Assembly: GCA_021794775.1 (NCBI GenBank) | Contig: JAJYQG010000064.1 | Location: 1 to 12,544, forward strand | Direction: 5' to 3' | DNA from: Pseudomonadota bacterium | GTDB lineage: Bacteria; Pseudomonadota; Gammaproteobacteria; Burkholderiales; Ferrovaceae | DNA length: 12,544 nucleotides | In this document: positions 1 through 6,284 of the stretch, one piece after another | Layout of the letters: the number at the start of each line of letters is the position of its first letter | Numbering within the stretch: the stretch's first letter is position 1 | The notes under the pieces: model-generated | The model's input: the letters and a program-made list of their open reading frames with translations, nothing else | The model's database searches: none | Told to the model about the DNA's origin: nothing | Translations under genes and position numbers: made by a program

Positions 1-100
1 CCGTATTTGCGCTTTGATCTACTTCGGTTTTTTCGTTCTGATGCCCGTTTATTCCAAACTGGATAAAACCAAACCAGTTCCCGATCGGGTGACGTCATGA
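1..100 (+). CDS. petB: Cytochrome b of the bc1 complex, 3' end (partial)
   Basis: Frame 2 is open from the window edge to the TGA at 98-100. It encodes about 32 residues with a hydrophobic stretch (ALIYFGFFVLMPVYS) followed by the polar tail KLDKTKPVPDRVTS. This is the usual C-terminal end of proteobacterial cytochrome b: the last membrane helix, then a tail containing 'DKTKPVP'. Cytochrome b carries the two b haems and the quinol sites of complex III in the inner membrane. The stop overlaps the petC start as ATGA (97-100), so the two are translationally coupled. Only the C-terminus is visible, and the assignment rests on this tail plus petC following directly. Confidence 0.85.
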   Translation, partial: RICALIYFGFFVLMPVYSKLDKTKPVPDRVTS

Positions 101-822
101 TGACAGTGGCTTTGCGCTGGGCCAGCGCAGCAGGATTGATTCTGGCTCTTTACGCTCCGGTTTATGCTTCCGCTGATGACGAGATACGACTCGACAAAGC
201 CCCGGTGAACTCATCCGACATGGCGTCCCTGCAGCGCGGCGCGCAGCATTTCATGAACTACTGCTTGACCTGTCACAGCGCCCATTTGGCACGTTTCGAC
301 CTGTTGGAGCAACTGGGCCTGACGGAAGCTCAGGTCAAAAACAATCTGATTTTGACCGATGCCAAAGCTGCGGATTATATGACTGTCGTCCTTGCGCCCA
401 AGGATGCCAAGAACTGGTTTGGGGTTCCACCACCAGACCTGACCGTGGAGGCGCGGGTGCGTGGCGCAGACTGGATCTACACTTACTTGCGCTCTTTTTA
501 TCGCGATGACCAGAGGCCGAGCGGTTGGAACAACCGTGTCTTTCCCAATGTTGCCATGCCCCACGTACTTTGGCAGTTGCAGGGACAACAGGCGTTACAA
601 CCCCAAGGGGAGAACGGGCATCTGGTGCTGGTTACGAAAGGCAGCATGAGCCCGGAGGAATATGACCGCTTTGCAGGCGATTTGGTCAATTTCTTGGTGT
701 TCCTTTCTGAGCCTACAAGAGGAACAAGACTCCATCTGGGTGTATGGGTCATAGCGTTCCTGGTGATCTTCTTTTTTGTGGCTCGTGCGCTTAAACATGA
801 ATTTTGGAAAGATATCCATTAA
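97..822 (+). CDS. petC: Cytochrome c1 of the bc1 complex
   Basis: 241 residues. Cytochrome c1 takes electrons from the Rieske protein and passes them to a soluble c-type cytochrome on the periplasmic face. Residues 1-26 form a signal peptide ending near 'YASA'. The c-type haem motif CLTCH lies at residues 56-60. The likely axial Met ligand is M154 in 'FPNVAMPHVLW', and 'WFGVPPPDLT' (107-116) is typical of the family. A single membrane anchor (about 212-229) precedes the cytoplasmic tail KHEFWKDIH. Length matches the family. Two ATGs are adjacent (97 and 100); the first makes an ATGA overlap with petB. The gene closes the petABC operon and lies 33 bp before sspA, the common betaproteobacterial order. 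Confidence 0.96.
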   Translation: MMTVALRWASAAGLILALYAPVYASADDEIRLDKAPVNSSDMASLQRGAQHFMNYCLTCHSAHLARFDLLEQLGLTEAQVKNNLILTDAKAADYMTVVLAPKDAKNWFGVPPPDLTVEARVRGADWIYTYLRSFYRDDQRPSGWNNRVFPNVAMPHVLWQLQGQQALQPQGENGHLVLVTKGSMSPEEYDRFAGDLVNFLVFLSEPTRGTRLHLGVWVIAFLVIFFFVARALKHEFWKDIH

Positions 823-855
823 AATGAGCGAATTTATCGGCTGAGGTTTCCCCTT

Positions 856-1461
856 ATGATGACCCTCTACTCTGGGACAACTTGTCCCTTCAGCCAGCGC
901 AGCCGCATCGTGCTGTACGAAAAAGGCATGGATTTTCAAATTATCGATGTAGATGTCTTCAATTTGCCCGAAGATATCGCTGTGATGAATCCGTACAACC
1001 GCTTGCCGGTTCTGGTTGAGCGCGAGCTTGTTTTGCACGAGTCCAACATCATCAATGAGTACATCGACGAACGTTTCCCCCATCCCCAACTGATGCCCGC
1101 TGAACCCGTGATGCGTTCTCGCGCTCGCCTGTTTCTGTTCCGCTTTGAGACAGAACTGTTTACCCACGTATCCACCTTGGAGAGCCAGGACAGCAGCAAG
1201 GCCGAAATGGAGAAAGCTCGTGCGGCCATACGGGACAATTTGCTGCAGATCGTGCCGGTGTTTGCCAAACAGAAGTTCATGCTGGGAGAAGAGTTCACCA
1301 TGCTGGATGTGGCTATAGCTCCCCTGTTATGGCGTCTTGAACATTACCAGATTCAGCTTCCCAAGCAAGCCGCACCTTTGCTGAAGTATGCCGAACGTCT
1401 GTTTTCTCGTCCGGCTTACATCGATTCTATGACGCCTGCTGAAAAAGCCATGAGGAAATAG
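856..1461 (+). CDS. sspA: Stringent starvation protein A (GST-fold RNA polymerase-associated protein)
   Basis: 201 residues. SspA binds RNA polymerase and alters transcription during starvation and acid stress; it has a glutathione S-transferase fold without proven GST activity. The N-terminal thioredoxin-like half (1-75) has 'LYSGTTCPFSQRSRIVLYEKG', the cis-Pro segment 'NRLPVLV' and 'LHESNIINEYIDERFPHPQL'. The C-terminal half (about 85-195) is helical, with 'FTMLDVAIAPLLWRL', the N-capping box of GST C-domains. A GAGG at 843-846 serves the first ATG (856); ATG 859 is a possible alternative. It is followed after 2 bp by sspB, and the pair is a conserved operon. Confidence 0.96.
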   Translation: MMTLYSGTTCPFSQRSRIVLYEKGMDFQIIDVDVFNLPEDIAVMNPYNRLPVLVERELVLHESNIINEYIDERFPHPQLMPAEPVMRSRARLFLFRFETELFTHVSTLESQDSSKAEMEKARAAIRDNLLQIVPVFAKQKFMLGEEFTMLDVAIAPLLWRLEHYQIQLPKQAAPLLKYAERLFSRPAYIDSMTPAEKAMRK

Positions 1462-1463
1462 CG

Positions 1464-1916
1464 ATGACCCGTTCCACCAAACCTTATCTGGCGCGAGCAT
1501 TATGGGAGTGGTGTGAGGACAATGGGTTGACGGCGTTATTGCATGTCTTGGTCGAAGGTACAGGGGCCCATGTTCCCCATGCCTTTGTCAAGGAAGGGCA
1601 GATTATTCTGAACGTCAGTACGGCGGCTACACGTCAGTTGACCATGGACAACAGCGGCATTGAATTCACCGCCCGCTTCAACGGGGTCACTGAGCGGGTG
1701 ACCGTGCCCTGGCGCGCGGTGTTGGGCCTGTTCGCGCGCGAGACCGGCGAGGGCATGGCTTTTCCTCCAGACGAGCAGGAATGGACGGAAGAACAAACGG
1801 TGGTTGACGGGAAGGATGGCGCGTCTTCCCCGCTGGTAATTGCCAGCGATTCCGGCGGCTCAGATGAAACCAGCCAGCAGCCCCGCAAAAAACCCACCTT
1901 GACGGTGATAAAATAA
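1464..1916 (+). CDS. sspB: ClpXP protease adaptor SspB
   Basis: 150 residues. SspB tethers ssrA-tagged and other substrates to ClpXP for degradation in the cytoplasm. The folded substrate-binding domain covers about residues 5-110, with 'RPYLARALWEWCEDNGLT'-like opening helix, 'HAFVKEGQIILNVSTAA' and 'VPWRAVLGLFARETGEGMAF'. It is followed by an acidic, Ser/Gly-rich flexible linker (about 110-138). The last residues, RKKPTLTVIK, match the short ClpX-binding tail seen at the C-terminus of SspB proteins. GAGGA at 1452-1456, inside the end of sspA, is the ribosome binding site, 7 nt before the ATG. Length is close to that of E. coli SspB. Confidence 0.95.
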   Translation: MTRSTKPYLARALWEWCEDNGLTALLHVLVEGTGAHVPHAFVKEGQIILNVSTAATRQLTMDNSGIEFTARFNGVTERVTVPWRAVLGLFARETGEGMAFPPDEQEWTEEQTVVDGKDGASSPLVIASDSGGSDETSQQPRKKPTLTVIK

Positions 1917-1924
1917 GCTAAAAT
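1899..1924 (+). promoter_or_regulatory. Possible promoter of the tRNA-Thr gene
   Basis: TTGACG (1899-1904) and TAAAAT (1919-1924) lie just upstream of the tRNA, overlapping the end of sspB. The 14-nt spacing is shorter than the usual 16-18, so this is a weak prediction. The TAAAAT box by itself is well placed for transcription starting near 1931, a few bases before the tRNA. Confidence 0.35.
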
Positions 1925-1938
1925 CCACTTCCCCGAGT

Positions 1939-2014
1939 GCCGGCATAGCTCAGTTGGTAGAGCAGCTGATTTGTAATCAGAAGGTCGTGAGTTCGATTCT
2001 TACTGTCGGCACCA
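1939..2014 (+). tRNA. tRNA-Thr (anticodon TGT)
   Basis: A complete 76-nt cloverleaf. The acceptor stem GCCGGCA (1939-1945) pairs with TGTCGGC (2004-2010), with one G-T pair. The D-loop is of the 'AGCTCAGTTGGTAGAGC' type. The anticodon stem CTGAT/ATCAG encloses the loop TTTGTAA, giving anticodon TGT for the Thr codon ACA. The T-arm is GTGAG-TTCGATT-CTTAC. The discriminator A and the CCA end (2012-2014) are encoded. No terminator-like hairpin with a T-run follows directly. The 3' halves of tRNA genes are favoured targets of tyrosine integrases, which bears on the unusual sequence downstream. Confidence 0.97.
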
Positions 2015-2383
2015 TAAAATCAATGGCTTACGTAAAAAAACTAAGTCGCTAAAACCATACCAAAAAACGCCCAGCCTACGTATAGGCTACAGGTTCCCCC
2101 CGTTTTGACCCAAAAATAAACGTAAAAAAGGGGACGTTTACGCGCTGAAATTGGACCGGTATAGTAGACCCTGATCCATTTGTTCGGGTCGCCATGACTC
2201 CAAGCGAACTGCTCAACATCCTAAAGAGCTTTCAGGCAGACATCCGACCTGTTCAGTTTTGCCGAGCCACTTCTAAACCAACGACTTAAGAGTTGTCGAG
2301 GATAAGAGTTGTCGAGGAGTTGTCAAAACCGGGGCAAGCTTGTACAGTGATTGCCTTCGGGGTGAAGGGTTTTCGTCTAAGCC
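2015..2383. other. Gene-free, repeat-rich stretch after the tRNA; possible integration scar
   Basis: About 370 bp with no gene I can recognise. It holds, in order: the palindrome TTACGTAA (2028-2035); a hairpin AGCCTA-CGTA-TAGGCT (2073-2088); CGTAAAAAA at 2031-2039, repeated at 2121-2129; an inverted pair CGTAAA (2121-2126)/TTTACG (2137-2142); a 31-codon ORF (2194-2289, beginning MTPSELLNILKSFQAD) without a clear ribosome binding site; and a short tandem repeat at 2288-2324. Base composition up to about 2130 is visibly richer in A than the flanking genes. Its position just after a tRNA 3' end, with no integrase gene in view, fits a decayed attachment region, but this is inference. Confidence 0.45.
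2288..2324. repeat. Short tandem repeat, 16-bp unit
   Basis: AAGAGTTGTCGAGGAT (2288-2303) is followed directly by AAGAGTTGTCGAGGA (2304-2318), then by a partial third copy (GAGTTGTC, 2317-2324, overlapping the second). It lies about 60 bp upstream of the diguanylate cyclase start. It could be a replication slippage product or a pair of in-phase protein binding sites (16-bp period); the sequence alone does not decide. Confidence 0.6.
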
Positions 2384-4039
2384 ATGCCAAGCAGGGGAGA
2401 GCACAGCGGGTGTGAGGCAGTGGGCCAGGGTTGTCAGGGGCCCCTGCGCGCCATTTTTGAGGGCGCCGCTGAGTTTGTCATGCTCCTTGATCGTGAAGAA
2501 AAGATTCTTTTCGTGAATGCCTCGGGTCTTGCGTTGTTGGGCGTGCCACTGCTCGATGAGAATCTGAGTGTCGATGGCATTCTGGCCCCCGATCATCTGG
2601 AACCATTTCGTCGGTTCAACGAGCGTGTTTGTTGCGGCGAAAGCGGCAGGCTCGAATTCGAAATGATGGGGCCAAATGGAATAAAAAGGTGGATGGAAGC
2701 CCGTTCAATGCCCTTCCCGGCCGATATCGGAGGGGGGCTTCTGCATCTCAGCTTCGCGCGCGACATTACACAGCAACGGGCGATGGCAGAGGAACTCCGC
2801 GCAAGCGAAGAGCGCTGGCGGTTTGCTCTGGAAGGGGCTGGGCATGGTGTCTGGGACTACAATTTCCAAACCGGTATCAATGTCGTGTCGAAATATCTCA
2901 AGGAAATCCTTGGGTTTGATCCGGATGCCACAGACAACACCTTGAACGACTGGATCGATCGCCTGGACCCGGAAACCTTGAAAAAAACCGTGGATGCCCT
3001 GACCCAAGTCGTGGAAGGCGTGACGGATCGGTATGTGGTGGAGCAGCGTGTTCGATGCGAAGATGGAAGTTACAAATGGTTGCTGACCAGGGGCATGGTG
3101 GTGTTGAAAGACGCTTCCGGAAAACCGTTGCGTCTGATTGGAACCAGCTCCGATATTACGCAGCATAAGTTGGATGTCAACCGTCTGCATCTGGCTGCGA
3201 ATGTGTTTTCCCATGCGCGAGAAGGTATTGTCATTGCCGATTCGTCGGGATTCATTCTGGATATCAATGAAGCTTATACGAAGATCACCGGTTTCCGTCG
3301 CGATGAAACGGTAGGGAGGAGCATCCCCGGAATAGACGGCTCCGTTTGGAAGATTTTGAGGGAGGAAGGCTGTTGGCAGGGTGAGATCTGGAAGAAGAAA
3401 AAAAGCGGCGAGGATTATGCTGAAATGCTTTCCATCAGTGTTGTGCATGATGAGGAAGGCGATATTCAGAACTATGTTGCCATGCTTTCCGACATCACGT
3501 TGCTCAAGGTTCAGCAGCAGAAACTCGAGCAGATTGCCCATTACGATATTCTGACGCACCTGCCCAATCGAATGTTGTTGGCGGAGCATTTGCAAGAGGC
3601 CGTGTTTCTCGCCAACACGGATGAGCGTTTCATGGTGGTGGCCTATATCGACCTCGATGGTTTCAAGGAAATGAACGACCGTTATGGACATGAGGCCGGA
3701 GACTTGCTGCTGGTGACGGTCTCACGGCGCATGAAAGCAGCTCTCAGGGAAAAGGACGTCTTGGCGCGCATGGGTGGCGATGAGTTCGTGGCCCTGATCG
3801 TGAGTCTTGACAACCCGCAGGCATGTCAACCCATCCTGGGCCGTCTTCTTCAGGCAGCAGCGGATCCGGTGGTTCTGGGAAATCTGTCGATGCAGGTTTC
3901 GGCCAGCATAGGCGTGGCGATCTGCCCTCCGGACGGCAGCGAACCCGATCAATTGATACGTCACGCCGACCAGGCGATGTATCGGGCGAAACAATTGGGC
4001 AAGAGTCGCTTTTACTTTTGGCAGCCCAGCGTGACATGA
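2384..4039 (+). CDS. Diguanylate cyclase with three PAS domains
   Basis: 551 residues, predicted to make cyclic di-GMP from two GTP in the cytoplasm. Three PAS sensor domains come first: about 20-130 (closing 'SFARDITQQ'), 140-260 (PAS_3 type, closing 'GTSSDITQ') and 265-375 (closing 'AMLSDITLL'). The GGDEF domain (385-545) has the metal/GTP signature 'DLDGFKEMNDRYGHEAGD' (423-440), an intact GGDEF motif (464-468) and an RxxD inhibitory site REKD (455-458) exactly five residues before it, so an active, product-inhibited enzyme is expected. No EAL domain, membrane helix or signal peptide is seen. An in-frame TAA at 2378-2380 limits the start to ATG 2384 or GTG 2420; neither has a strong ribosome binding site. 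The avidin-like gene follows directly, suggesting co-transcription. The sensed signal is unknown. Confidence 0.93.
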   Translation: MPSRGEHSGCEAVGQGCQGPLRAIFEGAAEFVMLLDREEKILFVNASGLALLGVPLLDENLSVDGILAPDHLEPFRRFNERVCCGESGRLEFEMMGPNGIKRWMEARSMPFPADIGGGLLHLSFARDITQQRAMAEELRASEERWRFALEGAGHGVWDYNFQTGINVVSKYLKEILGFDPDATDNTLNDWIDRLDPETLKKTVDALTQVVEGVTDRYVVEQRVRCEDGSYKWLLTRGMVVLKDASGKPLRLIGTSSDITQHKLDVNRLHLAANVFSHAREGIVIADSSGFILDINEAYTKITGFRRDETVGRSIPGIDGSVWKILREEGCWQGEIWKKKKSGEDYAEMLSISVVHDEEGDIQNYVAMLSDITLLKVQQQKLEQIAHYDILTHLPNRMLLAEHLQEAVFLANTDERFMVVAYIDLDGFKEMNDRYGHEAGDLLLVTVSRRMKAALREKDVLARMGGDEFVALIVSLDNPQACQPILGRLLQAAADPVVLGNLSMQVSASIGVAICPPDGSEPDQLIRHADQAMYRAKQLGKSRFYFWQPSVT

Positions 4040-4041
4040 TG

Positions 4042-4064
4042 CCGGCATGCATGGATGCCGCCGG
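4042..4064 (+). other. Inverted repeats between the cyclase and the avidin-like gene
   Basis: GGCAT (4044-4048) can pair with ATGCC (4055-4059), or alternatively CCGGC (4042-4046) with GCCGG (4060-4064). The ATG at 4055 sits inside the first stem. That makes this ATG a poor initiation site and favours a downstream start for the avidin-like gene. A weak terminator or attenuator is possible, but only a short T-run (4071-4074) follows. Confidence 0.35.
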
Positions 4065-4492
4065 ACAACGTTTTCAGCATGATCATGGGAGGCATGGTGC
4101 ATTGCATCGACATACGCGGTGAATGGGTGAATGAATATGGTTCGTTGATGCGTATTCTGGAAGTCGATACGCTGACAGGCCTGTTTCGCGGGACATACGA
4201 ATCGACGACGGGAGCATCGGGTAAATACCGGGTGACGGGGCTGACGGACGTCAAGCCCGATCCCGGGATCAACAGTCAGACGATCGCCTTCTCGGTGTCC
4301 TGGCGGGATATGGGAGGGAGCCCTGCGGATGCCCATTGGGTTTCGGCATTTTCCGGGCAGATCCAGATCGTTCAGAACAAGGAAGTCATGGTCACGACCT
4401 ATCTTCTCCAGGAAAATACCGATCCCCAGAACAATTGGGGATCGACGATCATCGATAAGGCGACCTTCACGCGCAAGCAGGGTGGGGTATGA
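4055..4492 (+). CDS. Avidin/streptavidin-family protein
   Basis: Up to 145 residues, close to one streptavidin domain. By eye it lines up along its length with the eight-stranded biotin-binding barrel: 'GEWVNEYGS' (22-30), 'GLFRGTYES' (42-50), 'FSVSW' (79-83), 'ADAHWVSAFSGQI' (91-103), 'TTYLLQ' (114-119) and 'NNWGSTIIDKATFTR' (126-140). Equivalents of streptavidin N23, S27, Y43, S45, W79 and W120 are present (N26, S30, Y48, S50, W83, W128). W92 is Phe as in avidin, W108 is Tyr, S88 is Trp (W95) and D128 is Ala (A136), so ligand binding may differ or be weaker. No convincing signal peptide is seen. The start is uncertain: 4055, 4079, 4094 or GTG 4097, the last with GGGAGG 4 nt upstream. The end overlaps the protease start by 4 nt. 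Confidence 0.85.
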   Translation: MPPDNVFSMIMGGMVHCIDIRGEWVNEYGSLMRILEVDTLTGLFRGTYESTTGASGKYRVTGLTDVKPDPGINSQTIAFSVSWRDMGGSPADAHWVSAFSGQIQIVQNKEVMVTTYLLQENTDPQNNWGSTIIDKATFTRKQGGV

Positions 4493-5529
4493 GCCAGGGC
4501 ATCGTCTTCCCCCTCACGCTCGGAAAACTCACAGACGATGGTGCAACCCCATGGGGGTCAGAGATGGGGCTGGGTACACCCGAGCAGCGGCTCAAGTTTA
4601 TGATCGATTCGGGAACGGACAATACCTGGGTGACTGCGAAGGCGTGCACGACAAATGCCTGCCTGGCGCATGGGCGTTTCAATGCTGAGCAATCCGCAAG
4701 TTATGAAGTTCTTGATCCGAAGCCCGTCCAAAAGGATTTTGGTCCATGGGGAACCATGACGGTCGTGATGGGAGCGGATGTTTTCACGCTTGTACGGGCG
4801 GACCGCAACCTCGTCAAAACCCAGGAGAAAATGCACTTTGAAGCGGCGATCCACTACACGGGATGCCGGTTTCAGGAACTCGCTTGCGATGGCGGGGTTG
4901 CCATTCCTTCTCCTTACTGGAAAAAGCAAGGCGTGACCGAAGCCTTGATGCTCCAGCTCATCAAGGATGGAAAGATAGAGAAGCCGCTGGCTTCATTCTG
5001 GATGGATACGGCAAAGGCCGTGGGTGAATGCACGTTTGGATTCGACGATGCGCGCAGGTACAAACCGGAAACGTTGCAATGGCTGTCCTTGCAGGACATG
5101 AGTGGTTCTTCGCTCGATTATCTCTGGTCCGTGAAACTCGATGCATTCTTGGTGGATGGGGAAAAGGCCGAAGCAACCATGGGGAATTTCGTGCTCGACA
5201 GTGGTTCGTCTTTTTTCAAGGGGCCGTCCGATCTTATCGATTCCCTTGTCCGCGTGGTGACAAGAAATGGTGCGCTGCCCACCTATGTATCCTCCGAAAA
5301 AGCGCTCGATGCCTACCCGGAAATTTCCCTTCTTTTGGGGGGAAGGCGTTACCCGCTTGTTCCCAGACAGTACTTTCTGAAGCTTAACGAGGAATACTGG
5401 GAACTTGGCATACAGACATTGGCCGGGATGCCGGATGGCATGCTCCTGGTGGGTTCAATTTTTCTTGATACGGTGTACACGATATTCGATTACGGTGAAA
5501 AGCGGATCGGTCTGGCTGAGCGCAACTGA
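4489..5529 (+). CDS. Pepsin-like aspartic protease (peptidase family A1)
   Basis: 346 residues, a full bilobal pepsin-type endopeptidase. The first lobe has 'GLGTPEQRLKFMIDSGTDNTWV' features with catalytic D40 (DSGT) and W47. The second lobe has 'NFVLDSGSS' with catalytic D237. C53 and C58 sit where pepsin has its first small disulfide loop. The end 'LLVGSIFLDTVYTIFDYG' plus 'KRIGLA' (319-343) is the classic family C-terminus. The flap segment reads 'DFGPWGTMTVVMG' (83-95), so the pepsin Tyr75 position appears to be Phe84. The protein begins almost at the mature-enzyme N-terminus: no signal peptide or inhibitory pro-segment is seen. ATG 4489 overlaps the avidin-like stop as ATGA, with GGTGGGG just upstream, so the two are translationally coupled. 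Bacterial members of A1 are known but uncommon. Substrate and location are unknown. Confidence 0.9.
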   Translation: MSQGIVFPLTLGKLTDDGATPWGSEMGLGTPEQRLKFMIDSGTDNTWVTAKACTTNACLAHGRFNAEQSASYEVLDPKPVQKDFGPWGTMTVVMGADVFTLVRADRNLVKTQEKMHFEAAIHYTGCRFQELACDGGVAIPSPYWKKQGVTEALMLQLIKDGKIEKPLASFWMDTAKAVGECTFGFDDARRYKPETLQWLSLQDMSGSSLDYLWSVKLDAFLVDGEKAEATMGNFVLDSGSSFFKGPSDLIDSLVRVVTRNGALPTYVSSEKALDAYPEISLLLGGRRYPLVPRQYFLKLNEEYWELGIQTLAGMPDGMLLVGSIFLDTVYTIFDYGEKRIGLAERN

Positions 5530-5565
5530 TGTGCAGGGTTATGTACGCCGAGGTGGTTTGGATTC

Positions 5566-6216
5566 ATGGAAAACGATCTTCTGACCCTCTATCCGGTCTT
5601 TGGCGAGTTGCCTGACGAAGCGCGCTGGCTGGCGCGCTGGCCAAACCCGACTGTGCCGCAAGGGACCCTGCTGTTCGATGAACAGCAGGCTTGCGAGGCG
5701 TTTCCACTGGTACTGGACGGTGTCATCCGCGTGTTCAAGCAGTCGGCGCAGGGCAGGGAAATGGTGCTGTACCGAATTTACCCTGGCGAAGGATGCATCG
5801 TTTCGCTCAGCTGTCTGATTGACCGTCGCGCGTACAGCGCCCGTGCCGTAGCGGAGTCCACGGCACGCTTGCTGATGATGCCTCAGGAAGCCTTCCGGCG
5901 CTGGCAGTCGGAATCTCCTGCGTTTCAGCGCTACCTGCTCGGACTTTTTTCAGCGCGGGTCGAAGACCTGATGCAGAAGGTCGAGGAAATGGCCTTTCTG
6001 AGTCTTGAGGCCAGGTTGGCAGGTGTCTTGCTGGGTCATGGCACGGTCGTTCACAAGTCTCATGCGCAACTGGCCAACGAGCTGAATACCGTTCGGGAAA
6101 TCGTTTCCCGCCACCTGAAAGAGTTCGAAATTCGCGGGTGGGTGAAGCTGGGTCGGGAGAATGTTGCCATTCTCGACGTGCATGCCCTGCGACAGCTTGC
6201 TACAGGCAATCGGTAA
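5566..6216 (+). CDS. Crp/Fnr-family transcriptional regulator
   Basis: 216 residues. An N-terminal cyclic-nucleotide-binding-type beta-roll (about 10-110, with 'PLVLDGVIRVFKQSAQGREM' and 'YRIYPGEGC') is joined by the long dimer helix (about 118-145) to a winged helix-turn-helix (about 150-210). The recognition region reads 'SHAQLANELNTVREIVSRHL'. The cAMP-phosphate signature of true CRP is not evident. Three cysteines (C43, C77, C83) lie in the sensor domain, but not in the N-terminal CxxCxxxC pattern of FNR, so an iron-sulfur cluster is not assured; a redox or thiol signal is possible. It starts 36 bp after the protease gene on the same strand and could be read from the same transcript. It also lies just upstream of a DUF2892-like gene. 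Confidence 0.93.
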   Translation: MENDLLTLYPVFGELPDEARWLARWPNPTVPQGTLLFDEQQACEAFPLVLDGVIRVFKQSAQGREMVLYRIYPGEGCIVSLSCLIDRRAYSARAVAESTARLLMMPQEAFRRWQSESPAFQRYLLGLFSARVEDLMQKVEEMAFLSLEARLAGVLLGHGTVVHKSHAQLANELNTVREIVSRHLKEFEIRGWVKLGRENVAILDVHALRQLATGNR

Positions 6217-6284
6217 CTCAGGTCACAGACATGATGGGAATGTTTGGGCTAATCTGGTGTCGTCGGATTACTTGGGAGACGATC

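Noticed and set aside
2194..2289. 31-codon ORF after the tRNA (MTPSELLNILKSFQAD...)
   Set aside because: No ribosome binding site and no family recognised; too short to call a gene. It may be a gene fragment, so it is only mentioned within the gene-free stretch.
2705..3691. Long 328-codon open frame on the minus strand
   Set aside because: It lies antisense inside the PAS-GGDEF gene, whose three PAS domains and GGDEF motif are clear, and its translation resembles no family I know.
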